Shown here: positions 34,720-42,486 of the stretch, piece by piece
How positions within the stretch are numbered: position 1 is the first letter of the stretch
Layout: each line of letters begins with the position of its first letter
Assembly (NCBI RefSeq): GCF_019443965.1
Contig: NZ_CP040814.1
Span: forward strand, 1,860,001 to 1,924,000
Direction: 5' to 3'
Length of the DNA: 64,000 nucleotides
Origin: Salinibacterium sp. M195
GTDB lineage: Bacteria > Actinomycetota > Actinomycetes > Actinomycetales > Microbacteriaceae
Program-made: the position numbers and the translations under genes
The notes under the pieces: model-generated
Told to the model about the DNA's origin: nothing
The model's database searches: none
What the model saw: only the letters and a program-made list of their open reading frames with translations

Positions 34720-35616
34720 ACGCGAAGGAACGTCGCCCGGCTCAGTTCCGATAGCGATGGGAACCCGCACGAGAGAGCCCCACTCGGTCCAGGAACCGTC
34801 GTAGTTGCGAACGTTCGGGAACCCCATCAGGTAGTTCAGAACGAACCACGTGTGACTGGAGCGCTCACCGATACGGCAGTAAGCAACGATGTCGTCACCG
34901 TCATTGAGGCCAGCACCGTCGCGGTAGATCGTGTTGAGTTCAGACAGCGGACGGAACGTGCCATCTTCGGCAACAGCCTTTGACCATGGCACACTCTGAG
35001 CACTTGGAATGTGACCGGCGCGAAGAGCGCCTTCCTCCGGGTAGCCAGGAACTGTGGTGCGTGCGCCGCTGTATTCCTCAGGTGAACGGACATCGACGAG
35101 CGGGTTGCCGAGGTGCGCGAGCACGTCATCGCGGAAAGCGCGGATGACGGAGTCTTCGCGCTCCACAATCGGGTACTCGGTCGGCGTTGGAGACGGAACC
35201 TCGAGCGTGTACTCGCGGCCGTCCGCTTCCCACTTTGCTCGTCCGCCATCCATCAGCCGAACGTCTTCGTGGCCGAAGAGCGTAAAGACCCACAGGGCAT
35301 AGGCAGCCCACCAGTTGGTCTTGTCGCCGTAGATCACCACGGTGCTGTCGCGCGAGATACCGCTGCGAGACATGAGCTCGGCGAAGCCTTCACCGTCGAT
35401 GTAGTCGCGGGTGACGGGGTCGTTCAGGTCGGTGTGCCAGTCGATTTTGACGGCGCCGCGGATGTGACCGGTCTCGTACAGGAGAACATCTTCATCTGAT
35501 TCCACGACGACGAGTCCTGGTTCGCCGAGGTGTTCTTCAACCCACTGAGCAGACACCAAGCGTTCAGGGTGGGAGAACTCAGAGAATTGAGGGGCCGGGT
35601 CGCGTTCGATAGTCAT
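34717..35616 (-). CDS. sseA: two-domain sulfurtransferase (rhodanese)
   Basis: 299 residues with two rhodanese domains. The N-terminal domain (about 20-135) has D98 (VIYGDKT) at the cysteine position and is inactive as usual; the C-terminal domain carries the catalytic C247 in [14 protein letters not shown]. It should transfer sulfane sulfur from thiosulfate or mercaptopyruvate to an acceptor. The ATG has GGAGGT upstream. Pairs with sufE, a combination conserved in actinobacteria (M. tuberculosis sseA). Confidence 0.93.
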   Translation of the reverse strand: MTIERDPAPQFSEFSHPERLVSAQWVEEHLGEPGLVVVESDEDVLLYETGHIRGAVKIDWHTDLNDPVTRDYIDGEGFAELMSRSGISRDSTVVIYGDKTNWWAAYALWVFTLFGHEDVRLMDGGRAKWEADGREYTLEVPSPTPTEYPIVEREDSVIRAFRDDVLAHLGNPLVDVRSPEEYSGARTTVPGYPEEGALRAGHIPSAQSVPWSKAVAEDGTFRPLSELNTIYRDGAGLNDGDDIVAYCRIGERSSHTWFVLNYLMGFPNVRNYDGSWTEWGSLVRVPIAIGTEPGDVPSR

Positions 35617-35755
35617 AGCTACCTCCGATTGTGAATGGAAAAACTGGCGCGGGCTTCAAACTAAGCTTGATTAGTCCCTTGCCCAAGAAAATTACGCATT
35701 CGCCGCTGATTACACCGCGTTGCCGTAAGACTGCGAAACATAACCGAGGCTGAGA

Positions 35756-36769
35756 ATGAGCGCTACTGCGCCTACGACTCCTGAGCGTCTAGTCGATCGT
35801 ATCCCGTCATTGACCGGAGCGCAGATGCTTGCCGAATTGGTGCCACCCCGCCAATTCACCGGAGCGACTTTAGATTCCTATCGGCCAGACCGGGATTACC
35901 AGTCTCAAGGCGCTGCCGTTGCCGCCATGCGCAATTTTTCGGCCGCGACAAAGCAGGGTGGTGGGCTGTTTTCGCGCAAGAAAGCTCCTGCAGCCAAACC
36001 GGGAATCTACTTAGACGGCGGTTTCGGGGTTGGCAAGACTCATTTGCTGGCCGCTTTGTGGCATCAGATGTCTGGTCGAAAGTACTTCGGCACTTTTATC
36101 GAATACACGGCCTTGGTCGGCGCGCTCGGTTACGCCCCGGCGGTTCAGCTACTGAAGGGTGCTTCGCTGGTCTGCATCGACGAATTCGAACTCGATGATC
36201 CGGGCGATACCCGTCTGATTTCTCGGCTTCTGTCTGAGCTGGTGGCCTCAGGCACGAAGATTGCGGCAACATCTAACACCCCACCAAACGCTCTCGGCGA
36301 AGGTCGGTTTGCTGCTCAAGACTTCTTGAGAGAGATCGACTCGCTCTCCGCCAAATTTGAGACTATTCGCATCGACGGGCTCGACTACCGCCGCCGCGAC
36401 ACTGGGGCGCATGCGATTGCGGTCGATGACGCGGCAGTGGAAATAGGCAAGGTTGCGGGCACGGTAACTTTGGACAGCTTTGATGAGGTGCTCAAGCACC
36501 TCTCTGGTGTGCATCCCTCTCGCTACGTAAAACTCATTGAGGGAATCGACGCGATTGGGCTGACGGGCGTGCATCCGTTTAAGAACCAGACGGATGCTCT
36601 GCGGTTCGTTGCCTTTGTCGATCGGCTCTACGACGCTCAAGTGCGTATTTATGCCGAGGGAACTGCTCTAGATGACGTCTTTCCCGACGACATGCTTGCC
36701 GGCGGGTACAGCAAGAAATATTTGCGCGCAGTCTCTCGTCTCATCGCGCTGACGTCTAACGCGACTTAG
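35756..36769 (+). CDS. zapE: cell division protein ZapE / AFG1-like ATPase
   Basis: 337 residues. Walker A GGFGVGKT (88-95), Walker B VCIDEFELDD (about 138-147) and the sensor segment AATSNTPPNALGEGRF are typical of the AFG1/ZapE family of P-loop ATPases. In E. coli ZapE acts on the Z-ring; mitochondrial AFG1 assists protein quality control. The actinobacterial role is not established. GAGG about seven bases before the ATG. Divergent from sseA. Confidence 0.9.
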   Translation: MSATAPTTPERLVDRIPSLTGAQMLAELVPPRQFTGATLDSYRPDRDYQSQGAAVAAMRNFSAATKQGGGLFSRKKAPAAKPGIYLDGGFGVGKTHLLAALWHQMSGRKYFGTFIEYTALVGALGYAPAVQLLKGASLVCIDEFELDDPGDTRLISRLLSELVASGTKIAATSNTPPNALGEGRFAAQDFLREIDSLSAKFETIRIDGLDYRRRDTGAHAIAVDDAAVEIGKVAGTVTLDSFDEVLKHLSGVHPSRYVKLIEGIDAIGLTGVHPFKNQTDALRFVAFVDRLYDAQVRIYAEGTALDDVFPDDMLAGGYSKKYLRAVSRLIALTSNAT

Positions 36770-36879
36770 GCCAGATTTGCGACTAATCGCGATGAACGTC
36801 AGTGGTCGCGAGTGGTTCTTGCCTTAGCCATTGCGTCGATGCCCGACAAGGCATAAGACTATGCCCGGGGAGGTTCACT

Positions 36880-37959
36880 GTGGCGGAAGAATTAGCGGCG
36901 GCGACCATTGGGGTTATTGCTCTTGCGGTTCTGTTGTCGGCGCTAATCGTTCTGTACGCGCCAATTTTACCCGCAGCCTCGTGGGCCCGGGTTATGTCAG
37001 AGTCTCTCGCCTGTGCGGCTCCCGGTGTCGTTGCCTGGTTGGTTCTAGGCCCGATCATGTCTACGAGCCTCAGGCTGATCATGATGCCGTCACTTGCTCT
37101 GCTCGGAGGAATCTGCTGTTACTTGGTGACCCTTGTCGCGAGGAGTGCGGGGGCGCCCTTTGGGCGAAGTCTGGCCTACAGCGCGATCTGGGCCATTGGC
37201 GTGTTCGTGCCAACCGCAATTCGCACCTTCGAACCCTTCGATGCAACCTCCCCTTTCGGGCTGAGCCCTATCGATCACGGCGGTGCACTCGTCATGAGCG
37301 TTGCGGTCGGCGCCGGAATGCTGGCAGTCCTGTTCGTGGAACGAAAAACCCTTATTCGTGGCCCTCGGATGCTTGTGCCCATTCCCTTGGGAGCCGTCGC
37401 TCTTACGGCCGTCGTGGCATCCTGGATCGTTTGGCTAGTCGGTGCTGAGTTTGCTGTTGATGATGTGGTGGGCCTGATCTTGGTCAATGGAATGGTGAGT
37501 GCCGTTGCTGGCGCTTGCGGGTGGATAGCCGTTCAGTGGATCGGTCATGGGGTGATCAGCCTCAAATCGCTCGCGGGAGGCCTCGTGAGCGGCCTTATCG
37601 CGGTTACCGCAGGCGCGCCGCTATTCACCCCGGTATCGGCCGCGGTGGCGGGTTTGATCGCGGGAGCTGTGGCCAGCGTCTTCACGGTGCGACGTGGCTC
37701 GCCTTTGGGAAATCTATTGCGATTCCTCGTCAACACGCACTTACTCGGCGGCGGCCTCGGGGTTGTGTCGCTCGGCGTGCTTGCGACCGGTTCGGGTTTT
37801 CTCTTCACAGGGCAGACCACAATTTTTCAGGATCAAGCTTTGAGCGTTATTGCGACCGCGAGCTACTCGTTTGTGGTTTCGTCAGGATGCTGGTGGCTGC
37901 TGAGCAAGGTCGGCAGGCGTGAGCTGATTGTCAGCGCTCCTGTTCTCGCCGAGAAGTGA
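36880..37959 (+). CDS. Amt-like membrane protein with altered pore residues
   Basis: 359 residues with about 10-11 membrane segments and recognisable ammonium-transporter (Amt/Rh) segments. D132 in IDHGG matches AmtB D160, and the GLVSGLIAVTAGAPLFTPVSAAVAGLIAG stretch (residues 234-262) matches the conserved core. By motif alignment the first pore histidine (AmtB H168) is S140 and the second (H318) is kept as H287 (NTHLLGGGLG). It is shorter than AmtB and lacks a normal C-terminal tail, so GlnK docking is doubtful. The GTG has GGGGAGG six bases upstream. No GlnR box or glnK gene adjoins. Function unknown; possibly a transporter of another substrate or a sensor. The 3' end overlaps EI24 by 78 bases. 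Confidence 0.7.
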   Translation: MAEELAAATIGVIALAVLLSALIVLYAPILPAASWARVMSESLACAAPGVVAWLVLGPIMSTSLRLIMMPSLALLGGICCYLVTLVARSAGAPFGRSLAYSAIWAIGVFVPTAIRTFEPFDATSPFGLSPIDHGGALVMSVAVGAGMLAVLFVERKTLIRGPRMLVPIPLGAVALTAVVASWIVWLVGAEFAVDDVVGLILVNGMVSAVAGACGWIAVQWIGHGVISLKSLAGGLVSGLIAVTAGAPLFTPVSAAVAGLIAGAVASVFTVRRGSPLGNLLRFLVNTHLLGGGLGVVSLGVLATGSGFLFTGQTTIFQDQALSVIATASYSFVVSSGCWWLLSKVGRRELIVSAPVLAEK

Positions 37960-38712
37960 TCGCGTGAGAAGCGTCGCGCCGGCCAGAGCCGCGGGCATTG
38001 CGATCACAGCTCCGAACGGGATCAGGAACACGAGATAGGTGGCTGCTCCTAGCCCTAGCGACTGTGCCCGCGACCCCCGCAGCGCCCGTCGCCGGGCAGT
38101 GAGGTGCATGCCCCGGGATTCGAAGGGGATGTTGGCAAGTTCGACGACCAACAGCCAGCCTCCGAGGATGGCGCCAGAGGTCGCCGCGAGAATCGTGCCG
38201 ATGACGGGAACAAAGCCAAGCGCGAACACAAGAAGCGCTAGGCCAACGGTGGGAATGAGCACGCGTACGCCTTCCCCCAGACCGCGCCGTGTATCTCGCC
38301 AGAACCCCTGAGACGGCGGTGATGGAGGTGAACCGTGGAGCGAATCGACGTGATTGGCGATTTTGCGGTAAAAGGCGTCTCCGACCATAAGCGTCACGGT
38401 CGTGTAGGTATTCACGATGACCAGGATGCTCGCGAGGAGTAGCGCCAATCCGGCGGCGAACCGAATCGCACCGCGGGGGAGTTCATCCCAGTCGTCGGCG
38501 AATGGGGTAAGAAAGCTTGCTATCGGCTCGATAGCAACGGCAAGAGTGATTACTAGTGCGATCGCAATTGCGCCAACGATGGCGGCGGGAATCATGCCGA
38601 GGAACATGAGGCGGGGTGCCGTGATCCAGATGCGAAAACCGCGGAAGAGGAACCCAACGCCACGGAAAAAGTCGCCTAATGCGCGTGGCTTGGTGGGCTG
38701 TGTTGACGCCAT
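37882..38712 (-). CDS. EI24 domain membrane protein (CysZ-like)
   Basis: 276 residues with about five hydrophobic segments and the EI24/CysZ domain (FFRGVGFLFRGFRIW, the VVELANIPFESRG motif, RGMHLTARRRALRGSR). In E. coli the family member CysZ imports sulfate; actinobacterial members are unassigned. The C-terminal 26 codons overlap the Amt-like gene on the other strand. The ATG lies six bases after TAATCT. Confidence 0.85.
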   Translation of the reverse strand: MASTQPTKPRALGDFFRGVGFLFRGFRIWITAPRLMFLGMIPAAIVGAIAIALVITLAVAIEPIASFLTPFADDWDELPRGAIRFAAGLALLLASILVIVNTYTTVTLMVGDAFYRKIANHVDSLHGSPPSPPSQGFWRDTRRGLGEGVRVLIPTVGLALLVFALGFVPVIGTILAATSGAILGGWLLVVELANIPFESRGMHLTARRRALRGSRAQSLGLGAATYLVFLIPFGAVIAMPAALAGATLLTRSLLGENRSADNQLTPADLAQQPPAS

Positions 38713-38718
38713 TCCCCA

Positions 38719-38724
38719 AGATTA
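38719..38724 (-). promoter_or_regulatory. -10 box of a leaderless EI24 transcript
   Basis: TAATCT on the minus strand six bases before the ATG at 38712. The GGGGA in between is too close to the ATG for normal ribosome binding. Confidence 0.45.
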
Positions 38725-38817
38725 GCTGGTGATTGGATGCTCGCGCGTGCTGTCGTCGCTCCCCGGAACTGCGGCTTGGCCGGGCTCAGGTTCGCGGTAG
38801 CTCTCAGCGTTGGTCGG

Positions 38818-38890
38818 TGGGCGATACCGGACTCGAACCGATGACCTCTTCCGTGTGAAGGAAGCGCGCTACCAACTGCGCCAATCGCCC
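38818..38890 (-). tRNA. tRNA-Val (anticodon CAC)
   Basis: A full cloverleaf is seen on the minus strand: acceptor GGGCGAT/ATCGCCC, D arm GCGC-GCGC, anticodon stem CTTCC/GGAAG with loop TTCACAC, and T arm ATCGG-TTCGAGT-CCGGT. The 3' CCA is not encoded (ACCG follows). Reads GUG codons. Confidence 0.96.
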
Positions 38891-38935
38891 TGCAAAGCAA
38901 TCCTCCCATATCTTCACGACACGCTTGCAACCGGA

Positions 38936-38965
38936 TTGGCTCTCAACGCAGACTTCGTATACAGT
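38936..38965 (+). promoter_or_regulatory. promoter of the tRNA-Gly-Cys-Val array
   Basis: TTGGCT (38936-38941), 18 bases, TACAGT (38960-38965); TATACA (38958) is an alternative -10. It stands about 40 bases before tRNA-Gly. Confidence 0.5.
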
Positions 38966-39006
38966 CATCTAGCAAGCGAAAACGGGTAGCCGAATAGCTT
39001 GCAAAT

Positions 39007-39078
39007 GCGGATGTGGCGCAGTGGTAGCGCATAACCTTGCCAAGGTTAGGGTCGCGAGTTCGAATCTCGTCATCCGCT
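39007..39078 (+). tRNA. tRNA-Gly (anticodon GCC)
   Basis: Acceptor GCGGATG/CATCCGC, D arm GCGC-GCGC, loop TTGCCAA with anticodon GCC, T arm TCGCGAG-TTCGAAT-CTCG. CCA is not encoded. First gene of the rightward array. Confidence 0.96.
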
Positions 39079-39086
39079 CAAGTGGG

Positions 39087-39109
39087 AAGTGTCAGCCTCG
39101 CTGACACTT
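39087..39109 (+). other. 10-bp hairpin between tRNA-Gly and tRNA-Cys
   Basis: AAGTGTCAGC (39087-39096) and GCTGACACTT (39100-39109) form a perfect stem with a three-base loop. The U-tract is only two or three bases, so it may be a weak terminator or an RNA-processing signal within the tRNA transcript. Confidence 0.55.
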
Positions 39110-39118
39110 TCCATGTGC

Positions 39119-39189
39119 GGTGGAGTGGCCGAGAGGCGAGGCAGCGGCCTGCAAAGCCGTATACGCGGGTTCAAATCCCGTCTCCACCT
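39119..39189 (+). tRNA. tRNA-Cys (anticodon GCA)
   Basis: Acceptor GGTGGAG/CTCCACC, anticodon stem GCGGC/GCCGT with loop CTGCAAA (anticodon GCA), T arm GCGGG-TTCAAAT-CCCGT. CCA is not encoded. Confidence 0.95.
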
Positions 39190-39234
39190 CGTTACGAGTT
39201 TCTTGTAGCTGAAGTGACTATAACTAAAAAGCAT

Positions 39235-39306
39235 GAGCGATTGGCGCAGCGGTAGCGCGCTTCCCTGACACGGAAGAGGTCGCTGGTTCGATCCCAGTAT
39301 CGCTCA
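39235..39306 (+). tRNA. tRNA-Val (anticodon GAC)
   Basis: Acceptor GAGCGAT/ATCGCTC, D arm GCGC-GCGC, anticodon stem CTTCC/GGAAG with loop CTGACAC (anticodon GAC), T arm GCTGG-TTCGATC-CCAGT. Closely similar to the tRNA-Val on the opposite strand about 400 bases away. Confidence 0.95.
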
Positions 39307-39311
39307 CCGAT

Positions 39312-39342
39312 GAAGCCCCGGTTCGCCGGGGCTTCTGCTTTT
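39312..39342 (+). terminator. tRNA array terminator
   Basis: GAAGCCCCGG (39312-39321), TTCG tetraloop, CCGGGGCTTC (39326-39335), then TGCTTTT. Perfect 10-bp stem. Confidence 0.9.
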
Positions 39343-39432
39343 AACGTCCCTCATCATGTGGCTTTCGCCCACTGAGGCTCGCTGCACAGCGTGCCTCCCT
39401 ATTACGCGCTGCAAGTAGACAAATATAGGGCT

Positions 39433-41292
39433 ATGGGGAATGTGACGGAACCGTCTAAACAGAGTGAAGCGTTTGTCAGACTGTTGCTCGACGAGGGGTT
39501 GGCGACGCCAGAGCGCATCACTGAGGCCCGGAAAGTTAAGGCGCGTTCAGGGGTTCACATTGACCAAACACTGGCAAGTCGCGGTCATCTCGATGATGCG
39601 ACTCTTGTGGATGTAATTTCTCGAGTCTGGGGTATTGACCGTGCCGAAATGTCTCAAGTCGATGGTGATTTCGCACGCCAGTGGAGCGGGCAACTTTTCA
39701 TCGCTGAGAATTGGATGCCTGTCCGTGAGCTTCCGGACGGTCGCGCGCTCGTCGCGACAGCACGTGTGCCAGATGCGGAACGTGCTGAGCTAATTTCGGC
39801 GACGCTCGGCAAAGATGTCATGTTTGTCGCGGCGACATCCGCTCAGATCTGGCACGCGATTCTCGATGTATTCGGATCACAAATTGCCGATCAGGCAGCA
39901 AACGAGCTCTGGAATAGGAATCCGGTGCTGTCTGCACGCACTGTCGCATCGCGCGGCCAAACAATCGGGTTTCTCATCCTCCTGATTGTGTTTGTGATTG
40001 CGCTCATACTTTGGCCGGCGGCAACGGTGATCACCATGATCGCGATCACGAGTCTTGTTTTTCTTGCGGGAACCGCGTTTAAGTTCTTTATCTCGCTGCG
40101 GGGAGCGCGATTCGATCTGGTCGAGCGCGTCTCTGATAGCGAAGTTGACGCACTCAATGACGATGAGCTGCCCCGCTACACCGTTCTTGTCCCGGTGTTC
40201 AAAGAAGCAAACATCGTTGCCCAGTTGGTGAGGAACCTTGGTGACATTGATTGGCCAACCAATCGCCTCGAGGTCTTCGTGCTGATTGAGGAATCCGACG
40301 ACGAGACAAGAGCAGCGTTCGAAGCGAGCTCACCGCCCGATCACTTTCAGATCATCACGATCCCGGCCGGGCATCCTCAGACAAAACCTCGGGCGTGCAA
40401 CGTCGGATTGTTCTTTGCGACAGGGGACTACCTCGTGATCTTCGATGCCGAGGACACTCCTGAGCCCGACCAGCTGAAGAAGGCGTACATATCGTTCCAG
40501 CGTGGTGGCGAGAAGACGGTGTGTATTCAGGCGGCGCTGAACTATTTCAACGCTCGCGAGAACGTGCTCACGCGGATGTTCTCTCTCGAGTATGGCTACT
40601 GGTTCGACTACATGCTGTCTGGTCTTGATTCGCTTGACCTTCCGATTCCGCTCGGTGGCACCTCGAACCACTTCCGCACCGAGGCCTTAAAGAGTCTCGG
40701 AGGTTGGGACCCCTATAACGTCACGGAGGACGCCGATCTGGGCATCCGGGCTAGCGCACTCGGCTATCGCGTCGGGGTCGTGAACTCGGCAACCATGGAA
40801 GAGGCAAACAAGTCCATTCCCAATTTCATTCGGCAACGAAGTCGGTGGATCAAGGGTTACATGCAGACCACGCTGGTGCACGCGCGCCGACCAGTAGCAC
40901 TTCTGCGGGAAATTGGTTTCTGGCGATTTTGCAGTTTCGTTCTGCTGATCGCGGGGACTCCGGCAACATTCTTGGGAGTGCTGCCGTTCTATATCCTCAC
41001 GCTACTTTCGCTTGTGCTGCCCACTGAGTTTGTCGGCCAATTCTTTCCCGTTTGGCTTCTGTGGGTGTGTTTCCTCAACTTCATCATCGGGAGTTCGATC
41101 ATGGTGTATCTATCGATGATGGGGCCGTACAAGAGGGGAACGTTCGCTCTAGTCCCGTGGGCACTTCTGAATCCGCTGTATTGGGTCTTGCACTCGATTG
41201 CGTCGTACAAGGCGCTGTGGCAGCTCATCACCAAGCCGCATTACTGGGAGAAGACGGAGCATGGCCTCACGACCCAGAGCAATCATGAGTGA
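39433..41292 (+). CDS. GT2 polysaccharide synthase with N-terminal MshEN-like domain
   Basis: 619 residues. Residues about 12-70 resemble the MshEN (GspE N-terminal) fold in two tandem helical motifs (FVRLLLDEGLATPERITEA and HIDQTLASRGHLDDATLVD). Two membrane helices (about 178-218) lead into a cytosolic GT2 domain with EESDD (286), the DxD motif DAED (338-341), TED (431-433) and QRSRW (468-472), hallmarks of processive cellulose- or hyaluronan-type synthases. Several C-terminal membrane helices form the expected export channel. MshEN domains bind c-di-GMP in other proteins; binding here is inference. The start could be GTG 39442. Overlaps the next gene by eight bases. Confidence 0.82.
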   Translation: MGNVTEPSKQSEAFVRLLLDEGLATPERITEARKVKARSGVHIDQTLASRGHLDDATLVDVISRVWGIDRAEMSQVDGDFARQWSGQLFIAENWMPVRELPDGRALVATARVPDAERAELISATLGKDVMFVAATSAQIWHAILDVFGSQIADQAANELWNRNPVLSARTVASRGQTIGFLILLIVFVIALILWPAATVITMIAITSLVFLAGTAFKFFISLRGARFDLVERVSDSEVDALNDDELPRYTVLVPVFKEANIVAQLVRNLGDIDWPTNRLEVFVLIEESDDETRAAFEASSPPDHFQIITIPAGHPQTKPRACNVGLFFATGDYLVIFDAEDTPEPDQLKKAYISFQRGGEKTVCIQAALNYFNARENVLTRMFSLEYGYWFDYMLSGLDSLDLPIPLGGTSNHFRTEALKSLGGWDPYNVTEDADLGIRASALGYRVGVVNSATMEEANKSIPNFIRQRSRWIKGYMQTTLVHARRPVALLREIGFWRFCSFVLLIAGTPATFLGVLPFYILTLLSLVLPTEFVGQFFPVWLLWVCFLNFIIGSSIMVYLSMMGPYKRGTFALVPWALLNPLYWVLHSIASYKALWQLITKPHYWEKTEHGLTTQSNHE

Positions 41293-42439
41293 GCTGCTGA
41301 CGAACCCCCGTGCTCTTCGTATTGCACCGCGCCCACCGCGCACTCGCCTCGATAGCTGGCCTCGACGTGCTCCTCGACGCTGGACATTGCGCGGACTGTT
41401 TGCTCTTCCCTACGTGGTTTTCGCGCTCGTCGTAGCAGCACTCGGTGCGGCAGGCTCTCCCAATGCCACTCTTGTGGCTCGGGCGTCACAGATCGAGTGG
41501 AACCGGGCAGACGCGCAATGGTTGGGCGACATTTTTCCGCCAATAAGCACGTTGCTCGCTGGCTTCGTACCTGGTGGCGCACTTTCGCTCTCCATCATCG
41601 GAGCGTTGAGTGCTGGCATCTTCCTGCAGAAACTCGTTGAAATCATGGTGCAGCGCCGTTTTGCGCGCTCAACCATCGTGATTCTGATGATGGCCCTCGC
41701 GCTGAATCCGCTCTTTTTCTACAATGCGACCCAGAATTATTCTGCCTTCCTCGGACTCTTACTCTTTGGGCTTGGGCTCTCGCACATTGTTCGATTCATA
41801 GCCTGGGGCAATACGGAGTCCGGTTTCCGTGTTGGGATCTACTTCATGGTGGCGGTCCTTACCGACGTGACAGCACTGGTCTACGTCACGGCCGCTGCAC
41901 TGTCCGCACCGTTCTTGCGCCATCGTCGAGTTGGAGTGGTCGGTGCGCGGCGCGCAAATGCCCTCGTTATCCTCTATCCAGCAGCTTCGGCGCTGGTGTC
42001 GCTTGCCGTATTGAACGCGCTGTTTCTCGGCCGCCCCTTTGCCGGCGCAACACAATCAGCATTCTCCGGTTTTGGCGATCGACTCGTTGTCGTCGGGGAG
42101 TTCTTCGCCACGACAGAGGGGCTCATCGTGATCGCGCCATTGCTCAGCGCTTGGCTGGTCGCGTTGATCGTTCGTCGACCCGGCGCCATCATTATTTCGA
42201 CGCTCGTGTTTGCCGCGTTCATCGTGGGCTTCGCACTCGGACTCCTTCCCAGCGGCTCGACCGGCAACATTTTTATGGCGATGACGCTTTTGGCCATCGC
42301 GCTGATCCCTACTGCTCGCAGCGCGAGGGGCACAGCGATGATTGCCCTCGTTGGTGTTCTTCAGCTCATCATCGGATGGGCGACAGCGTTGACAAGCACC
42401 GCGTTCGCGCTCTGGGCGAGTCAAATCGTTAGCGGCTAG
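41285..42439 (+). CDS. polytopic membrane protein coupled to the GT2 synthase
   Basis: 384 residues with a basic Pro/Arg-rich cytosolic N-terminus (about 1-45) and about 9-10 hydrophobic segments. An early extracytoplasmic loop carries acidic residues (IEWNRADAQWLGD), and the overall layout recalls GT-C glycosyltransferases, but no family is recognised with confidence. The ATG lies inside the end of the GT2 gene (8-base overlap), so the two are translationally coupled and probably act together in making or exporting a surface glycan. Confidence 0.75.
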   Translation: MSELLTNPRALRIAPRPPRTRLDSWPRRAPRRWTLRGLFALPYVVFALVVAALGAAGSPNATLVARASQIEWNRADAQWLGDIFPPISTLLAGFVPGGALSLSIIGALSAGIFLQKLVEIMVQRRFARSTIVILMMALALNPLFFYNATQNYSAFLGLLLFGLGLSHIVRFIAWGNTESGFRVGIYFMVAVLTDVTALVYVTAAALSAPFLRHRRVGVVGARRANALVILYPAASALVSLAVLNALFLGRPFAGATQSAFSGFGDRLVVVGEFFATTEGLIVIAPLLSAWLVALIVRRPGAIIISTLVFAAFIVGFALGLLPSGSTGNIFMAMTLLAIALIPTARSARGTAMIALVGVLQLIIGWATALTSTAFALWASQIVSG

Positions 42440-42474
42440 AAAATTGAGTGACACGCACGCTTCCGTATCGCCGC

Positions 42475-42480
42475 TAAAGT
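42475..42480 (+). promoter_or_regulatory. -10 box of a leaderless thrS transcript
   Basis: TAAAGT six bases before the GTG at 42487; no ribosome-binding site. Confidence 0.55.
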
Positions 42481-42486
42481 TGTGAC

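Noticed and set aside
36770..36880. GlnR box upstream of the Amt-like gene.
   Set aside because: No GTnAC-N6-GNAAC pair is present in this gap, unlike at glnA.
39307..42486. Integrated element bounded by the tRNA-Val gene.
   Set aside because: No integrase and no direct repeat of the tRNA 3' end was found before thrS; transfer of the GT2 pair remains only a possibility.
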